Notes: generated by a model from the letters alone, not told the origin. A stretch of 64,000 nucleotides of DNA from Heterobilharzia americana (GCA_944470555.2 OX104131.1:13880515-13944514); one strand, 5' to 3'. Shown: positions 34,548 through 49,700, numbered from the stretch's first letter. Program-made: numbers and translations.

Positions 34548-37500
34548 AACTTTTTGTACCATTAATGTACGACATCGCCTCATTTGTAATATAACACCAG
34601 GTATATCAAAATAAATACAGTTAGATTCTTTATATTTCTGTAGTAAATCTGCAACAATAAATGTACCCGTTCTTCCAACACCAGCACTAAATCAGGAAGA
34701 AAATAATAATTAATCATCCTGTTGGTTAGATAGACAGATAAGGCAATGTCGAAGGTATCACATAAGTGTATTAAGTCATTATGGTGTGTTTTCGAGCAGC
34801 GTGCAAAGAAGAAATGAACAGAAGACAGGTGACAGAATAAGCAGATGAAGGTTAACGGAAATACTTACAACTTCAAAGGTGATAAAGAGTGTATGTATCT
34901 GCACAATGTCACCAATAGTCTCCAATTACTAATCTTCTATCACCTTGGGAAAACTAAGAAATTCAACCAAACACCGTCTATTGGACTATGCTCATAAAAT
35001 TAATGTCTATACTTTTATAAATGAATAGACAAACAAAAGCTATTGATATAAGAAGAAAATGATGCTAATGGCTTGCAAAAACTAGATTTTCGCATTCAAA
35101 CAAAGGAACAATTGTAGGTCTTAATCTTCCATGGCAGAAGATTTCTTATTGTCATATCTCCTAAACATATTTTCTTTTGCCATAAGACGGTATGATTTAA
35201 CTCACTTCCATTCTTACTGATAACGCTTCATCTCAGTTCGATCTTCATGTGTTAACTAAGAATTTTTATTGTTTATCATCTCATAATGAAAATCATTCTT
35301 GTTATACCCCTATGATGGCAGGTTTAAGTTTTTTGTTCACCGCTACATTTTTTTTATTCACATTTTTCGTTGGAAAAAAGAACATTACAGTTTTATAAGA
35401 GTGGAATTGAATTTTTCAAAATTTCTGTTTAAGGATTCCAGGGTGATTGATTTTTCATTTGACGGAATAAACAACCAAACTAAATTTTTTTTTATCGATT
35501 GTGTTAATATTTCAAAGAAGAATACTACAGAACTTCATGTTCAGAAATATTGTTTGTATTTCAGAGAAAAAAACAAAGATTTTCCAGAGTAACTGAGTGG
35601 CTATTCCTTTTGAGTGTTTGTGTCAAGTAGACTCACTAAAACATCACTTTCTACTGTTAGGAGAGATTCAAACTTTTGTTAATTGTATACTTCTATTTAT
35701 TATGTAAATTTTATTGTATCAATAGTCAATTTTTCTTCTCTCTATCTAATATTACATGAATACTGTAATCTCAACCTATTATTTTAACAATAGACTGTCA
35801 TATGCTCCAAGTCAATATTAGTACATTTGGACAGAATAATTAGATGATACCGTTGAGAAAGGAAATGTGTCTTCTTCTGTATGGCTTGATAAGTCTTTTC
35901 ATTTATTTGAAATTGATCACAGAGATGCTGGTGGCATTTCTAAGAATTTCTGGCAAATTTACTTTTAGGGAATTAAAAAGTCGTTCTTTCTAAGAAGATA
36001 TACAAAAAATTGTTAACGTCCAAGATTATAATGCAGAACTTTTTGTGAAACCTATATATATTCACACAAATCTCCATCCTCTGAAGTGATGGTAAATACA
36101 TCTGTAGAAATTAAATCAACTATCTTGATGGGTTATTGAATACTTGTACAAATTGAAATTTATAAATGTCAGATTTCATATTTATCCAAAGATACAGACT
36201 ACTTATAGTCATCTTTCCTTATTGCCAACAATTTAAAAAAGTTATCGGTGAAAGCATTGATTTGACCGACTAATTTTACCTAATGGTGAATGATAATTGA
36301 GGTTGCAACAAGAATTAGAGTAGAGCAGAAATGAAGACAGAAGTTCATCTGTTACAATTAAAGCTAAACTCAAATTACAAATAAATAAATTACACAATAT
36401 GAGAAGTGCAATAACTTCAAGCGTTCGTTACCCATTAATGCCAGGTCCTGTGTTGACAATATTTGAAAAGCGTATGTAAGTTTTTGCAATGCCTTCTTCA
36501 ACATAACCACACAGAAATTATTATCGGGGTGAACATTTACCTACCAGTTACATAGAAGGCTACCAAAATGTTGCAAGTAAAGAGATTGATTAAATGTCTA
36601 GACCCATCTATCTGAAAGAGAATTTATTACTGGCTAGATAATCTGAGATAAACTGTTTTGGAAGACTGGTTTCAGTGTATTATGTGAGCGATTGAAGTGA
36701 AAATGGAAACCACCAGTCTATTATCTAAACGCTTGATAACATGACTTAAAGGTGTAAATACTGGTAGATAAGATGAAGTAGAAACCTGACTAGTGAGTGC
36801 TTTCGTGGATTGACTGGTAGCAGATTAGGCGATTTACTTCAGCAGCCACTAGTTTCAATCCTCTAACGATGATGATTTCTGTTTCTCTTCAATTAGTACT
36901 CCATTGGATTAAGATCGGTGTGTCGAAAAAGGTCCTCTTGCTTCCTATAACCAACAAAATATGTTGTCTTATTCTTTTGAAAACACGGGAGGCAGAGTTG
37001 ACTGGTATAACGTCCTTATTTTTAATCCCTTAAAGTTTGCAGAAAAATGAGAATGACACCATACTTAGAGACCGTATCTGTATCTTGATGACTTTTCGAT
37101 TGATAACAAACACTTCAAATAAGAACTTACGTGCAATGTACAAGTGTTGGTGTGAATCGATGTATTTCTTCTCTTTTTATTTCTCGATAATCATTAAGAA
37201 GTGTTTGAAATTCAGTCAATTTAGGTACACCATAATCTGGCCAACTAATCATATGCAGTTGTACTATGCACCTTGCATTTTCTGAATCTTTTGACTAATA
37301 GAATACGGTAAACAATATAACAGAACTGAATAATGCAGCATAAATTTATTTGAATAAAGTAACAGTTGATGTCTAAAGATAAGCTAAGTTCACATAGGAC
37401 TAAAATCATCAGTCTCCAAATTATTTGCATGACACTACCGACTAAGTTAAGTAATATACCAGTTGGTCAGGTTTTATTCTTTACTTCATACAAACACAGA

Positions 37501-40500
37501 GATTTTTGTTCAGCTGTCATGTGAACAGGTGATTTGTAGTTACTAGTTGAGAACTCTTATGCTAGGTAACCAAAAGCATCTCACAACATTTCAAATGAGA
37601 AATAAGAACAGCAAAATGAGAAGAAGATTATTATAATTAGTTGTCCTTACGGTTCCTAGAGGAACATAGAACTTCAGTAGCACGTTTCCATTACACTCTC
37701 CACTCTGCAATCTTTTCAACACACTCCCATCACTGCCCTCAAGCATTCATTTCTTACTCACATGATCTCCTCCATATCACCCTCAGCTGCCACACACAAC
37801 TCGTCAAATCCCATTTAGATTCCATTCGACGGCCTGGCCTGACACCTGATGTCCTCAATAGGTCATCTCAGTGTATGTCTAATCCAATCCATCTCCACTT
37901 TCCTCTACCGCATATTTACTGGGCGATGGGTTCTTGGTTGGTTCGTTGCCAGTCAGACAGCCACAGTTCCTTGTTGCTTACTCTTAGTATTCCGGCAATC
38001 TGATTTTCATTATCGAGTAAGCGTAGGCAGTAGCTGTTGATAATGTATGTTTGTAGTTTGTTGGAAATGCTTGCGTAACCCACCAAGTCTCTCAACCATC
38101 ACATAGAAGGAAGTACTGACTTGACTGACATGAATGTTGAGAATCCGGATGTTGTTCACGCTTTATGCTGAGTGCAGTGAACTAGGTCTCCACACTGATT
38201 CAGATTAATGCAGGAAGGCCTGTCTTGCTGTCTTTCCAGTCCTGGTTTTGACATCCTCATCTGTGCCGCCACCTGTAGTTGAAAGATGCTGCCCTGCCTT
38301 GGTGGGTGTTAGGTGAAAGAGACTACTTCCTTTACACTTCTTCCGTAGATGGTGATTAGTGCTTGTTGCTGGTTGGATATCTTCATCACCTCCGTCTTCT
38401 CCACATTCACCTGAAGTCTCGTCTTCACTGCCTCGTCTCTTCTGCCAACTTGTTGATTTTTCCCTGTACATCTTCGAGTTTGTGCAACATAAGAGATTAG
38501 ACGAAGATCATCATCAGGGAAGTCCAAATCTCCCTCTGGAGTTTTTTCATTGGTCAGCCAGCGTATGCCCATCTTCTCTCTCCTCACAGTTTGATGTATG
38601 ATCCAGTCCAGTCCAGTCCAGTCCATCACAACGCAATCGGGAAGATCATGGGTGATAGTAGGCGGCAGCCTTGTTTTACTCCTGTCTTCACTTCAAAGGC
38701 GTTACCGATCTTTCCATTGTGAATCACTCGGCATATAGCATCACATAGCATATAGCTGTTAATGAAGTTGATAAAGGTTTTTGGCATTAAGACCGTAGTG
38801 TTGAAGTAGTTTCCGAATTACTTCTCGGTCGACGCTGTCGAAGATGTTTTCAAAATCGGTGGAGTTGAGGTAGAGTGTTTACTGCCGTTCTATGCTCTTT
38901 TGTATGATGATTCGTAGCGTTCAATTTCATCCGCACTCGATTTGTTCTTCCTGAAGCCAGCCTGTTTCGTCTCGATTTTGAAGCCGGCGCATCCTTTAGT
39001 CTCTCCAGGATGATGCGACTTAATATTTTGCTTGTTTTGGGTGGACAGGAGCATGATTCCTCGTCAGTTCTTGCAAAGACTTGCTCATTAATCAATGTAC
39101 CTTGCTCCACAGGAACGAGTATCGCTGACAGATACACATTATAGTGACCAAAAGAAGTAATCTGCATTAACATAATAATCCAATAATTTTCTGCTGAGTT
39201 TTATATTTCCAGGCTAGCTGCATGAAATGTCTTCCTCAAATAACCTAGTTCTCAATTTTTGAGGATTTCAGCAACAATAACACTTTTGGATTTTAGATTC
39301 ATATAGTGGGTTTTATTTGAGATGGTTGGTCACTTTTGTATCTGTGGCTTTTCTTAAACATTAGGGTCAGTGAGTTCAGGTGGGTAACCATTTTCTGGTG
39401 GGATGTTAGGTAGAAATTCCAGCTTATTACTCATTATACCTCCAAAATAGACCTTCCGAATTCTCGGACACAACAAACGTATAAGGTTCTGTTTGCTAGT
39501 GTGAGGGACAAATGTTTCGAAAGTCATGGACTGCACAGTCCATACTAGTTTTTTGTAGATTGATTACTGCATAAAATTATCCGATCCTCTTGTTAATAAC
39601 CCACGTATCAGAGAGAACATCGAAGTTGTTTCATATTCTAGAGCAAATTGTATACATAAGTAGGCTACAGTGAAGGTATTGACGAGGTTGTTCGAATAAA
39701 ATTCTTCATAGCATATGAAAAAAGAGAAGTTTTCTTAACTATTGTGCTTTTGTTCTGTGACTTAAAGATCCATTTATCTCATGTGCTGTCACCGTCTCCT
39801 TCGAATAGAAGAGTGTTGAAGGAAAGCTGAAGGTCATGAAACGAGAAAAAGTGAACGAATCTGAGATCTCTGACGATTATCTTTGTTTACTTTAAAATAT
39901 TTTTATTCCTTTCAATTGGTAGTTTTATGGAACAACTGATATCAAAGTGGTTTTCAAAAGGGATTGATATTAGTTCGAGAACCACTGAAAACTCTGAAAC
40001 ACAAGAGATATTTTTGCTCTACGGGTCTATAAATCCTCTCGTTACTGTTGTTGAGTGTGAGGATTCAAACCAGTACACCTGACTGCAGTCCTATGTTATT
40101 CTGTCTAATATTCACAGGGTGTAAACTTTCCCTGACCTATTCAGCCATATGGCATATTTTCTAATATCTAACAGCTTTTGAATAGCATCAAAGCCTTTAA
40201 TCGATTACCTTCAATGAAAAACTTGTATTCAACATTTCTACTGAAAAATGCTCAAAAATGGGATAATAGGAATAATAATAAACCAAATATACACCTACCG
40301 AGGACACGTACAGCTTACGTAAAATATAAGCTTGATGATTTTCCTCGGACAGAAGGGTAACTTCTATACTTAAACTATCTGATAGAAATATTGTTGACTC
40401 ATGGATATCAGTTGGCCAATACTGGAAACACTTCGATACACCTTCTTCGTACAATCTGTAAAAATAATTATGAAATATATATATATATATATATAACCTC

Positions 40501-43500
40501 GCCTGGTTAACTAGTTTACTAGTTACTAGCCGGTCCTAAGCCCGGGTAAAGAGGGAAGGTTGGGCATAGGGCTAGCAACCCTACCCCGTAAAACAAATCT
40601 AACCGCTAAAGAAACTTCAAAGCACAAACAAAATATAAAAAATGAAAACAAACTTATTCCCCGCTGGAATCGGAGAGGCGAAATGACGCCAGTTGGTGAA
40701 AGCCTTCGGGAAGCCAATTGGCCGATGTGTCTTCTCTCGATGAAAGCGAAAGTAAACGTGGGGACATGGAATGTCCGCACGATGTTTGAACCCAGTAAGG
40801 CAGCCCAGATTGCAAGGGAGATGAGAAGGTATAACATCGAAGTGCTTGGGATTTGCGAAAGCAGATGGAATGGGAGTGGACTCTCCAAACTGTCAACTGG
40901 AGAATCAATAATCTACTCCGGTCACCCAGACGCCAACCACGAGCACACTGAGGGAGTGGCTATCATGATGTCCTCAAGAGCATCGAAGGCTCTCATGCAG
41001 TGGGAACCAATCTCCTCCAGGATCATGACAGCAAGATTCAACTCAAAAGGAAGAAAGGTCACAATCATACAATGTTATGCACCTACAAATAATGCAGAGC
41101 AAGAGAAAAAGGAGGAATTCTACAGACAACTTCAATCAACACTGGACAAGACGTCAGTTGGCGATATCAAAATTCTGATGGGCGACATGAATGCCAAACT
41201 GGGAGGGGACAACACGGGAAGAGAACTAACCATGGGTCGAGAGGCACTAGGTGAAATGAATGAGAATGGAGAATTGTTTGCAGAATTCTGCGCATTCAAC
41301 GATTTGGTGATTGGAGGCAGTGTGTTCAGGCACAAAGATATCCACAAAGCGACATGGATTTCACCAGATGGACACACTAAAAATCAAATCGACTTTATCT
41401 CAATCTCAAGAAAATGGAGACGCAGTCTACTTAACACAAGGTCAAGAAGAGGAGCAGATGTAGGTTCAGACCACTACCTAGTGCAAGGAACCTTCCAAAT
41501 CAAGTTAAAAGCCTTCAAGGAAGCTGGTGATAGACCTCAACCCAAGTACAACACTCGGAAACTGAAGGATGAAACTACAAAGGAGATCTTCAAGGCAGCC
41601 ATCAAGACAAAATGGGAGACATCGAGCAACATCCCTGAAGAAACCTGTGTGGAAGAACACTGGAAGTCTTTGAAAGCTATGTGGAAAGAAACCTGCACAA
41701 CAGTATTAGGAAGGAAGAAGAAAGAAGACAAGGAATGGATCTCGACGGATACCTGGAAGCTGATAGAGGAGAGGAGGATGGTGAAGCAGAAGATAAACCA
41801 GTGCAAGGATGCTCAACGACAAGAGGAACTGAGCACAATGTATAAAACACTGGACAAAGAAGTGAAGAAGAGTGCACGCAAAGACAAAAGACACTTCTAC
41901 GAAACACTGGCAAGTGAAGCAGAACAGGCTGCAGGTAAGAGAGACCTGACGACATTGTATCAAATAACCAGGTTGCTATCAGGGAAGAGACCAACACAGA
42001 TGAAACCAATAAAAGATGAAGAAGGAAATTTAATTACAAAAGAAGAGAAACAGAGGAAACGATGGGCCGACCACTTCAAGAAGCTCTTGAATCGACCACC
42101 ACCTGCACTTCGTCCAGAAATACCACCTGCAGCCGCTGAACTACAAGTGAACATTAATCCCCCAACGAAAATGGAAGTCCTGAACGCCATAAAGCTACTG
42201 AAATGCGGGAAAGCAGCAGGACCAGATGGAATACCGCCAGAAGCACTGAAAACAGATGCAGAGACAACAGCGGCCATGCTCACACCACTATTGCAGAAGG
42301 TGTGGAAGGAAGAGAAGGTACCTGACGATTGGAAGAAGGGTTACCTTGTCAAACTGCCGAAGAAGGGAGACCTCAGTGCTTGCAAGAACTGGCGCGGAAT
42401 CACTCTCCTGTCCACCCCAAGTAAAATATTAAGCCGCATCATCCTGGAGAGGCTTAAAGATGCACTGGATTCAAAACTACGACCGGAACAGGCAGGCTTC
42501 AGGAAGTACAAATCATGTGCAGACCAAATTGCAACGCTTCGTATCATCATAGAACAGAGCATAGAATGGCAATCACCTCTCCACCTCAACTTCATCGACT
42601 TTGAGAAGGCCTTTGACAGCGTCGACCGAGAAGTAATTTGGAAACTGCTTCAATACTACGGAGTACCGCAAACCTTTATCCGCCTCATTCAACAACTATA
42701 TGAAGATGCCACATGCCAAGTAATCCACAATGGGAAGCTCAGTGATGCCTTTGAAGTGAAGACAGGAGTGAAACAAGGTTGCCTACTATCCCCCATGATA
42801 TTCCTTATTGTGGTGGACTGGATCATGCAGCAAACAGTAGGCAGCGAGAAGAGGGGGATACACTGGACGACGGAAAAGAACCTAGAAGACTTGGATTTCG
42901 CCGATGACTTATGCCTAATGTCACATAAACTTGAAGATCTGCAGGCAAAAACTAACAAGTTGATAGAAGAGGCAGCGAAGACGGGACTTCAGGTGAATAT
43001 AGAGAAGACAGAAGTGATGAAGATACCGCACCACCACCATCAACAACAACAACAAACTCCAATCACCGTCAACGGGAGAAACTTAAAGGAAGTAACCTCC
43101 TTCACTTATCTAGGAAGCACTGTTTCAACTACAGGCGGGACGGACGAGGACGTCAAAGTCAGAATCGGAAAAGCAAGACAGGCGTTCATTAGCCTGAAAC
43201 CAGTGTGGAGATCTTCTGCACTCAGCATGCGGAACAAGATACGGATTTTCAACACCAACGTCAAGTCAGTGCTCTTGTATGGCTCAGAGACTTGGCGCGT
43301 CACGAAAGGTATTTCCAATAAACTACAGACATTCATCAACAACTGCTTACGCTCGCTGCTGAAGATCAGATGGCCAGAAAAAATAAGCAACAAGGAACTC
43401 TGGGAACGAACCAACCAAGAACCTATCACGCAACAAATATGCAGGAAGAAGTGGAGATGGATTGGCCATGCACTGAGAAGGCCGACTGAGGACATCACGC

Positions 43501-43698
43501 GTCAGGCCCTCGAGTGGAATCCCCATGGGAAGCGACGAGTTGGACGTCCGAGGGTGACATGGAGGAGGTCGTGCGAGGAGGAAATGAGAGCTTGTGGGCT
43601 GTCGTGGGACCAGGTTCAAAAGATCTCAGAGAACAGAGGTCACTGGAGGCGTGCTACTGAAGCCCTATGTTCCACTAGGAACCCAAGGGACTAATAAT

Positions 43699-43749
<51 letters not shown>

Positions 43750-46700
43750 TTTATGTTCCGCACGTGTCAAGCAGATGTTTAGGCAATGCGTGCGATGATG
43801 GGTGGGTTAACTTTGAAGGCAGGAGAACTGAGATATAGCATAAATGTATAAAATTATTTATTGCCGATCAAACAGGCACAAACTATTGCAGATTACTTGG
43901 CTTGACACTTCAAGACACTAAGTATCTTGTCGCAATTGATTTATTGTTTTTGTCTCTACTCGTAATCCTCTTGACAACTCTGCACTACTTTAGTACAAAC
44001 TGCGAAAGGTTTGTTGATTTAAACGAGGTGCGACAACTTGTTAAAATCAGCACTAAACTGTAATCCATTTTCATTTTTAGGGTTTTTGGGGATTTAATGA
44101 TTCTAGGTTGGTATTCATCATGGACTGACATAACTTAGAGAAACGCTGGAAACCTGGGAGTATAGGACAACTATTTCTTTATAGTATGGGACTCCTCAAC
44201 GGTGCGGACCTATGACCTCGCCAGGGATTGGACCCAACCTGAAGTCAAAAATCCCCAAAATTCCCAGAATTGAATCAACCTAGTGCTCATTGGTGAGTAA
44301 CTTTGAGGGGTGATTCCCAAAGTTCTAATGAGAGGTCGTGACCAGTGGAGTCAACCAAGTCAAACATAATGACAGTTTCTCAATGACGGCATTGGATGGA
44401 GGCTGTACTATATCGTGAGACGACAGAGGTAGGAAATATGGACCGTTAAATTCCAACCCAGTAGCTCAATGGTAACGTGATGCCAGTAGAACCTGAATGT
44501 CCTGGGCTAGATCCTTGGCGGGGCTATGGGCATGTATTGTCCGGTATTGTCCAGTGTTTCCAGGTTTCCGATGTTTCTCCAACTGACGTTAGTTTATGAT
44601 GAGTAACAACCTGTAATCGGCCTTGTGTAACATGTTAGAAGTCCTGCCCAGATTACCGAAATGAAGATATTATCAATCCACTATATGAAGCTTAATATAG
44701 ACATGTAATAGCTAACTCTCATCTGAATAGTCTGACAACACAGTTGTCAATTTATTGGAAAAAAAATTCATAGTGGTATTCCAATACACATGAAGGGAGG
44801 AGCAAAGTTTTAACTACAAAACAGGCTTGCTTCCATCCGTATTACCTCATTTTACTAGACTCATCATCAAAAGGGATAACTACATCCTGTTTGAGGTGAT
44901 ATTTAGTTATTTTAAAAATTACAATGAAAAATTCCTTGTAGAAGATAAAAGGTAATATTTAACAATCGAATTCTCTCCATTGATGTTTACTAAAGATCCC
45001 TGACTCTCGAGGAATAACTCTAGAATATAACATTTTCGTAGTTTTGATTGACGGATTACTATTCTTATGCCTAGGAATAACGTTGAGTTTTTGAGTTTTA
45101 TGTTGAGACGAAAATATGCTACGGTTACATGATGATTTGATCAAGCAATTCAGGTGAATCTCAACATTTGCAAGGGTGTAATCATGAGATTTGAATATGA
45201 CAGTCTACATGACTACTTGATCAGTGATATGCTACTATGTCAGTCTTTTTTAGTGAAAGGATTTTAAAGTTATACTAAGTTGTGACATTGAAACTCTAGC
45301 TACCTACTGTTTTTGACTTCTGTCTTTTCAATACAGTGCATTCCAAAGCTTCGGTGTGGACATTTTTCGGATAATATAATCAAGATACATTAAACTTAGT
45401 ATGATTATGTTGGTTTAAGCGGTGAATCAGCTTTTCAAACCCAAAACAGAAATGCTATTTAAAGTTTAAAAGATTGACAGCGAAGTAGTTCAAGGGTCTT
45501 TAAGTTTCATTAACAAGAGACGGCTACAACATTCAGAACTATTTCCATTGATTTGCCTTAGGTTGAAAGAGAACCTTATGTCGACATATTGTATATTACA
45601 CAATGATCTGCGCGATCATTCCCTTTATGGGTTCTTGTTCCTTAATAGGGATTGCTAAGAAGAACGTCACCAGAAATGTGGAATATTGCGGTGAAATACT
45701 TTAAATCTAAGATTTTGTCCTTTACACCTAAGTGTGAAACTGGAACTATCATCACAGCAAATGGTATCAGAGAATTCCATAGTTCCTTTCAAAGCACCAA
45801 TAAACGCCAGTAGTACTGCTAACTCCACGAGTTACCGAATTTCTCTTTGTGTTTCAAAAACAGTTGGACAACTCTTTTATTGGTCAAAGTATTGCCACTC
45901 TAGTATGCTACACTTGAAGTCAGAAGAAATATGCCTGCAATATGTGCAAGTATAATCAGATATTGACTTACTAACTTTTTTTCTTACCCACCTTGTTAGC
46001 ATAACAATGAGTGTAACATTTTGTTCTAGTATCATTCTCCAGAAATCTCCAACTGTTGATTCTAATGGTGCTTGTGATGCAATATAATCAACTTTATTTC
46101 TATTCAGTACGGGGTGTGTTGTAGCACTAGTACAAGGTATAATTTCATAGATGAAGCTTGCATTCACATAATCATGTTCCTATAAAATAAAAACGTTGAA
46201 CATCAAATTTGAGTTATAGATGTGTAGGAAAAAGTTAGACAGGATCTGGTATATATGGGAAAAAAATGAGACAAGTCAGTTAAAAACACTGCTGGAAAGT
46301 GCATCACTTCAACTTGTCACACATCACAACAGTCCACAAAGAGGAAGTGGGTAGTAAAAGTATAACCTGAAGGTAGACAAAAGTACATGAAGAAAAGCAT
46401 GACAAAAGAATGAAGTAAAATGTTCAAAATACCGAAGACATGAAATGACAAACATTCATTTACAGATGTTAGGTGGTTCCAGGCAATCGTAGGAAGCTCT
46501 GAACCCAGGTTTCTTCCCTGTTGGCACTCATCAGCAAGGTATATTTGCAACCTTGTCAAACTTATATCTCACCTGAAATTTGAACCCAGTATTGTAGTCA
46601 ACAACGTTACCACTGAGCTTGGTCGCCACATTGCAAATATGAACGACAGAATTCGGTGAGTACTCAGGACTAGACAACATGAAATTGGTTGCTGTCCCGT

Positions 46701-49700
46701 GACTAATCAGTGATACTAAGCCATGTTATCAAGAGTCTTCAAATACTGGTTGCTAACATCTTAGCCGTCGAAACGCCCTCAGTAACAACCTGCATATTCG
46801 GGGACTGGGCAACGAGACACATCTTTAATATAAGGGTCAGTGCTACTTTCTTGCTATTCAGAGCTCGGTGGATGGGGTGATGTTCACCCTCCTGACCTAC
46901 TGCCCAAACTTCAACCACATACAGCTTCACATATTTTATGAATTTCAGTTAATTGATTGTGTATCCACCCAACTAGATACACTTATTTATCATCATATCA
47001 GTTGGAAACTATGGAAAACAGATGATAAGGAAATGAAGAAAATAATGATAAGAGGTGCGAAGATCAACTAGGAAATAAATGGAAGCTATACGAAGAAGAA
47101 TAAATGTTAAGTAATCATAAAGTATGCGAAATTTACACTTTAGTGGAACGCGGTTGTATGATAAAATGATGTCATTAAACTAAATGGGGTTAGTAATGGT
47201 AACAATGGGACGACAATGCTATGAGTAATTGGTTTTAGAGATCAGCACTGCTAGTAAAGGAAACTGAAGATTTCAGTATCGGTCTTACATAGCATTATTT
47301 ATGCACACCTCTGCGAATTTGTAGAATACCCTAATCCTAACTTTTTGGAATAGTTCATGATTTTTTCTGTGATTGACTTTTGTTGAGAATCCTTTGATAT
47401 TGAATTGAACTTATTGTGAAGTAGAGCATAGAATCGTGTTCATTCAAGACTAAGTAGCAAAACAAACTAGTAGCCAGCAACCAGGTTATTGTGTAACAGA
47501 CAGCGTGAATTAGGCTGCTTCACTTCCTTCTAAATTAAGCTCATTTTCAGCTACTTATTTAGTATTCTACAACCAGTTGCCGTAGATAGAAATAACTTAC
47601 ATTTGGAAAATATGAACATAAATAAGGTATACCACTGTTAGGTATAATTTAGCTAAAGGTATTGACTCAGGCTTTGTTCTTGTTGACACTCATCAGTAGA
47701 ATGTGTTTGTAATCCTGAGAGAGCAATTGTTCATTCAAAGATTGGAACATTGTATTACTAGGTATCGGAATCAGAGATCTTTCCATTAGGTAACTTCAAC
47801 TTCATAGTTACATTTCCTGTCATCCGTTGATGCATTCAAAAGGTTAATAACTCTGAGCAGAATACAGGCAACAAACACATGATCTACGTTCCAGCATAAT
47901 TTCCTAATTATTCATCCAAGAACAAAATCTAAAGAAGGTATGTAGTTGATCACGTGCAGTCATTATCGTGAACCAACCATCAGCTATCATCGAATTATAT
48001 CCTGTAATGTGACAAATGAGCATAATGTTACTAAAATCACTTCGTTGCTATGTAAGAATCACAACCAGCTATTGAGTTTAATTAAAACGGGAGGAAGTAA
48101 ATACTTTAGGAACTATGAAGGGAAAAAATGATCTCTAACTACAGTATATCTTCCCATTAACGTTTATTCCTCAGTTGAATATAGAAACCGATAAGTCTGT
48201 GTGGTGCTAAGATGACTATTGTTAGACTATTATGATTATGCTACGTAAAACAATTTTCAGCATTCTGAGGTCTATGAATACCAATTGTATTGTCGAGATA
48301 TCAAAAGAAAATTTAAAGTCGAAACTAAAGAGTTAAGCATAGCATCTAGTGAATTCGTATACACTAAGAAGATTTGTGAAACTAATTGTACATGTCTATA
48401 TCCCCGCAGCCGAGGAGGATGATCATATGGATATTACGTCTTGTGAACTGGATTGTTAAATTATAAACCTTGGTTCTCTTCCTGGAGAAGACCACACTAA
48501 AATTTGAAGAAATCATTACGTCTACATTTAATTGTTTTGTTAACTTGACAGGAAATACACTTCAAGCTCTTCCTAAGTCAAACGAAATAACAGTAACACG
48601 AGTACGACTAATAACAACAACATAAGTAGAAAGGAGTTCACAGCCTCCATTGTGTTACCCTATGAGGAAGGAACCTCAGAAACTTTACGTAGGATCCTCA
48701 ACAAAGCTGGAATTGGGGTGGCATTCAAACCTAAAAACTCACTCAGAGATAAACTTTGTCGGCTTAAGGATCCATTAGAACCAATTCAGCAAAATAACAT
48801 AATCTATCAAATTCCATGCAACGACTGTGAAGTCAAGTACATAGGTTAAACTAGCCGGTCGGAGTCAGTTAGAATAGCCGAACATAGGAACTTAGCTAAA
48901 TATAGAATGACAAACCCGAATGAGATCATTAATATGGAAAAGAATTCGGCTATTGCAATGGATGCATTAACATACAACCACATAATAGGGTGGGACAAAG
49001 TAACTGTACTTATATCCAATATAATTAGGTGGAGAGAGAGATTGATTACGAAATCTTTGTTCATTGAATCAACACGCAACACCTATACCAGAGATATGGA
49101 AAATTTTACAACCAATAAAAATAAACCATATGAGGTGACATAACTATAGACATCAAATGTCAAAAGCTGTGTGATTACATTGGTATGATTATGCGCAATA
49201 ATTTACGCCCGACACGTCTTCAAGTAAATAATGTTATACCACTTTTGTTATAAATCAAATAAATCTAATATGGAATTACATTCTTCCAAGTGCTCAAGTT
49301 AAACAACTATATTAAAGAAGAGGAATTTTATGCATTCACCTTCCTCGAGGATCAAGAAAATATGTTCAGAGAACCACAAAGTCTTTAACGAACTCTAGCG
49401 GAAAACGGCTTCCCACTCAGATTCATAGATACGAACATAGAGCCAAAGAACCCAACTGAACGAACACATTTGGTGCCGAAAACAACCCTTTTGCTGAATC
49501 TTGAATTGAAAAATGATATTGCTTTAGGCATCCTCAAGAAACTACCATCAAAATCCTAAAACAGAACATACTTCGCCGTCAACCTTTGAATTATTTTCTT
49601 TTGCAACAAACATTTTGATCAGTGTGTGAAAGACAAGCCAATGCATTAGGGCCACATCATTAAAGTGTATACCAGCTTACTTGCTCTTCTGGAGCTGAGT

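Larger units (their letters stand above)
40496..43702 (+). mobile_element. RTE-type non-LTR retrotransposon, full-length and apparently intact
   Basis: The leader CCTCGCCTGGTTAACTAG starts right after an (AT)n tract. A single long ORF follows and the element ends in (TAA)n and a second (AT)n tract. There is no second ORF and only a very short 3' UTR, as in the RTE clade. It is the only one of four RTE copies in the window without frame lesions. It lies antisense in the phosphatase intron between exons 46179-45992 and 40455-40299. Confidence 0.93.

Noticed and set aside
35299..35592. 97-codon plus-strand frame
   Set aside because: AT-rich composition (many Phe, Lys, Ile), no motif, and it sits inside a phosphatase intron on the other strand; probably chance.
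40496..40600. HDV-like self-cleaving ribozyme at the RTE 5' end
   Set aside because: Such ribozymes occur at 5' ends of some non-LTR elements, but I could not build the nested double pseudoknot from the leader.
40560..40682. N-terminal extension of the RTE ORF from a TTG
   Set aside because: TTG is not a likely start here; the first ATG is at 40683 and the endonuclease homology begins at 40740.
40526..40888. 120-codon minus-strand frame and others opposite the RTE ORF
   Set aside because: They are antisense shadows of the endonuclease/reverse transcriptase coding sequence.
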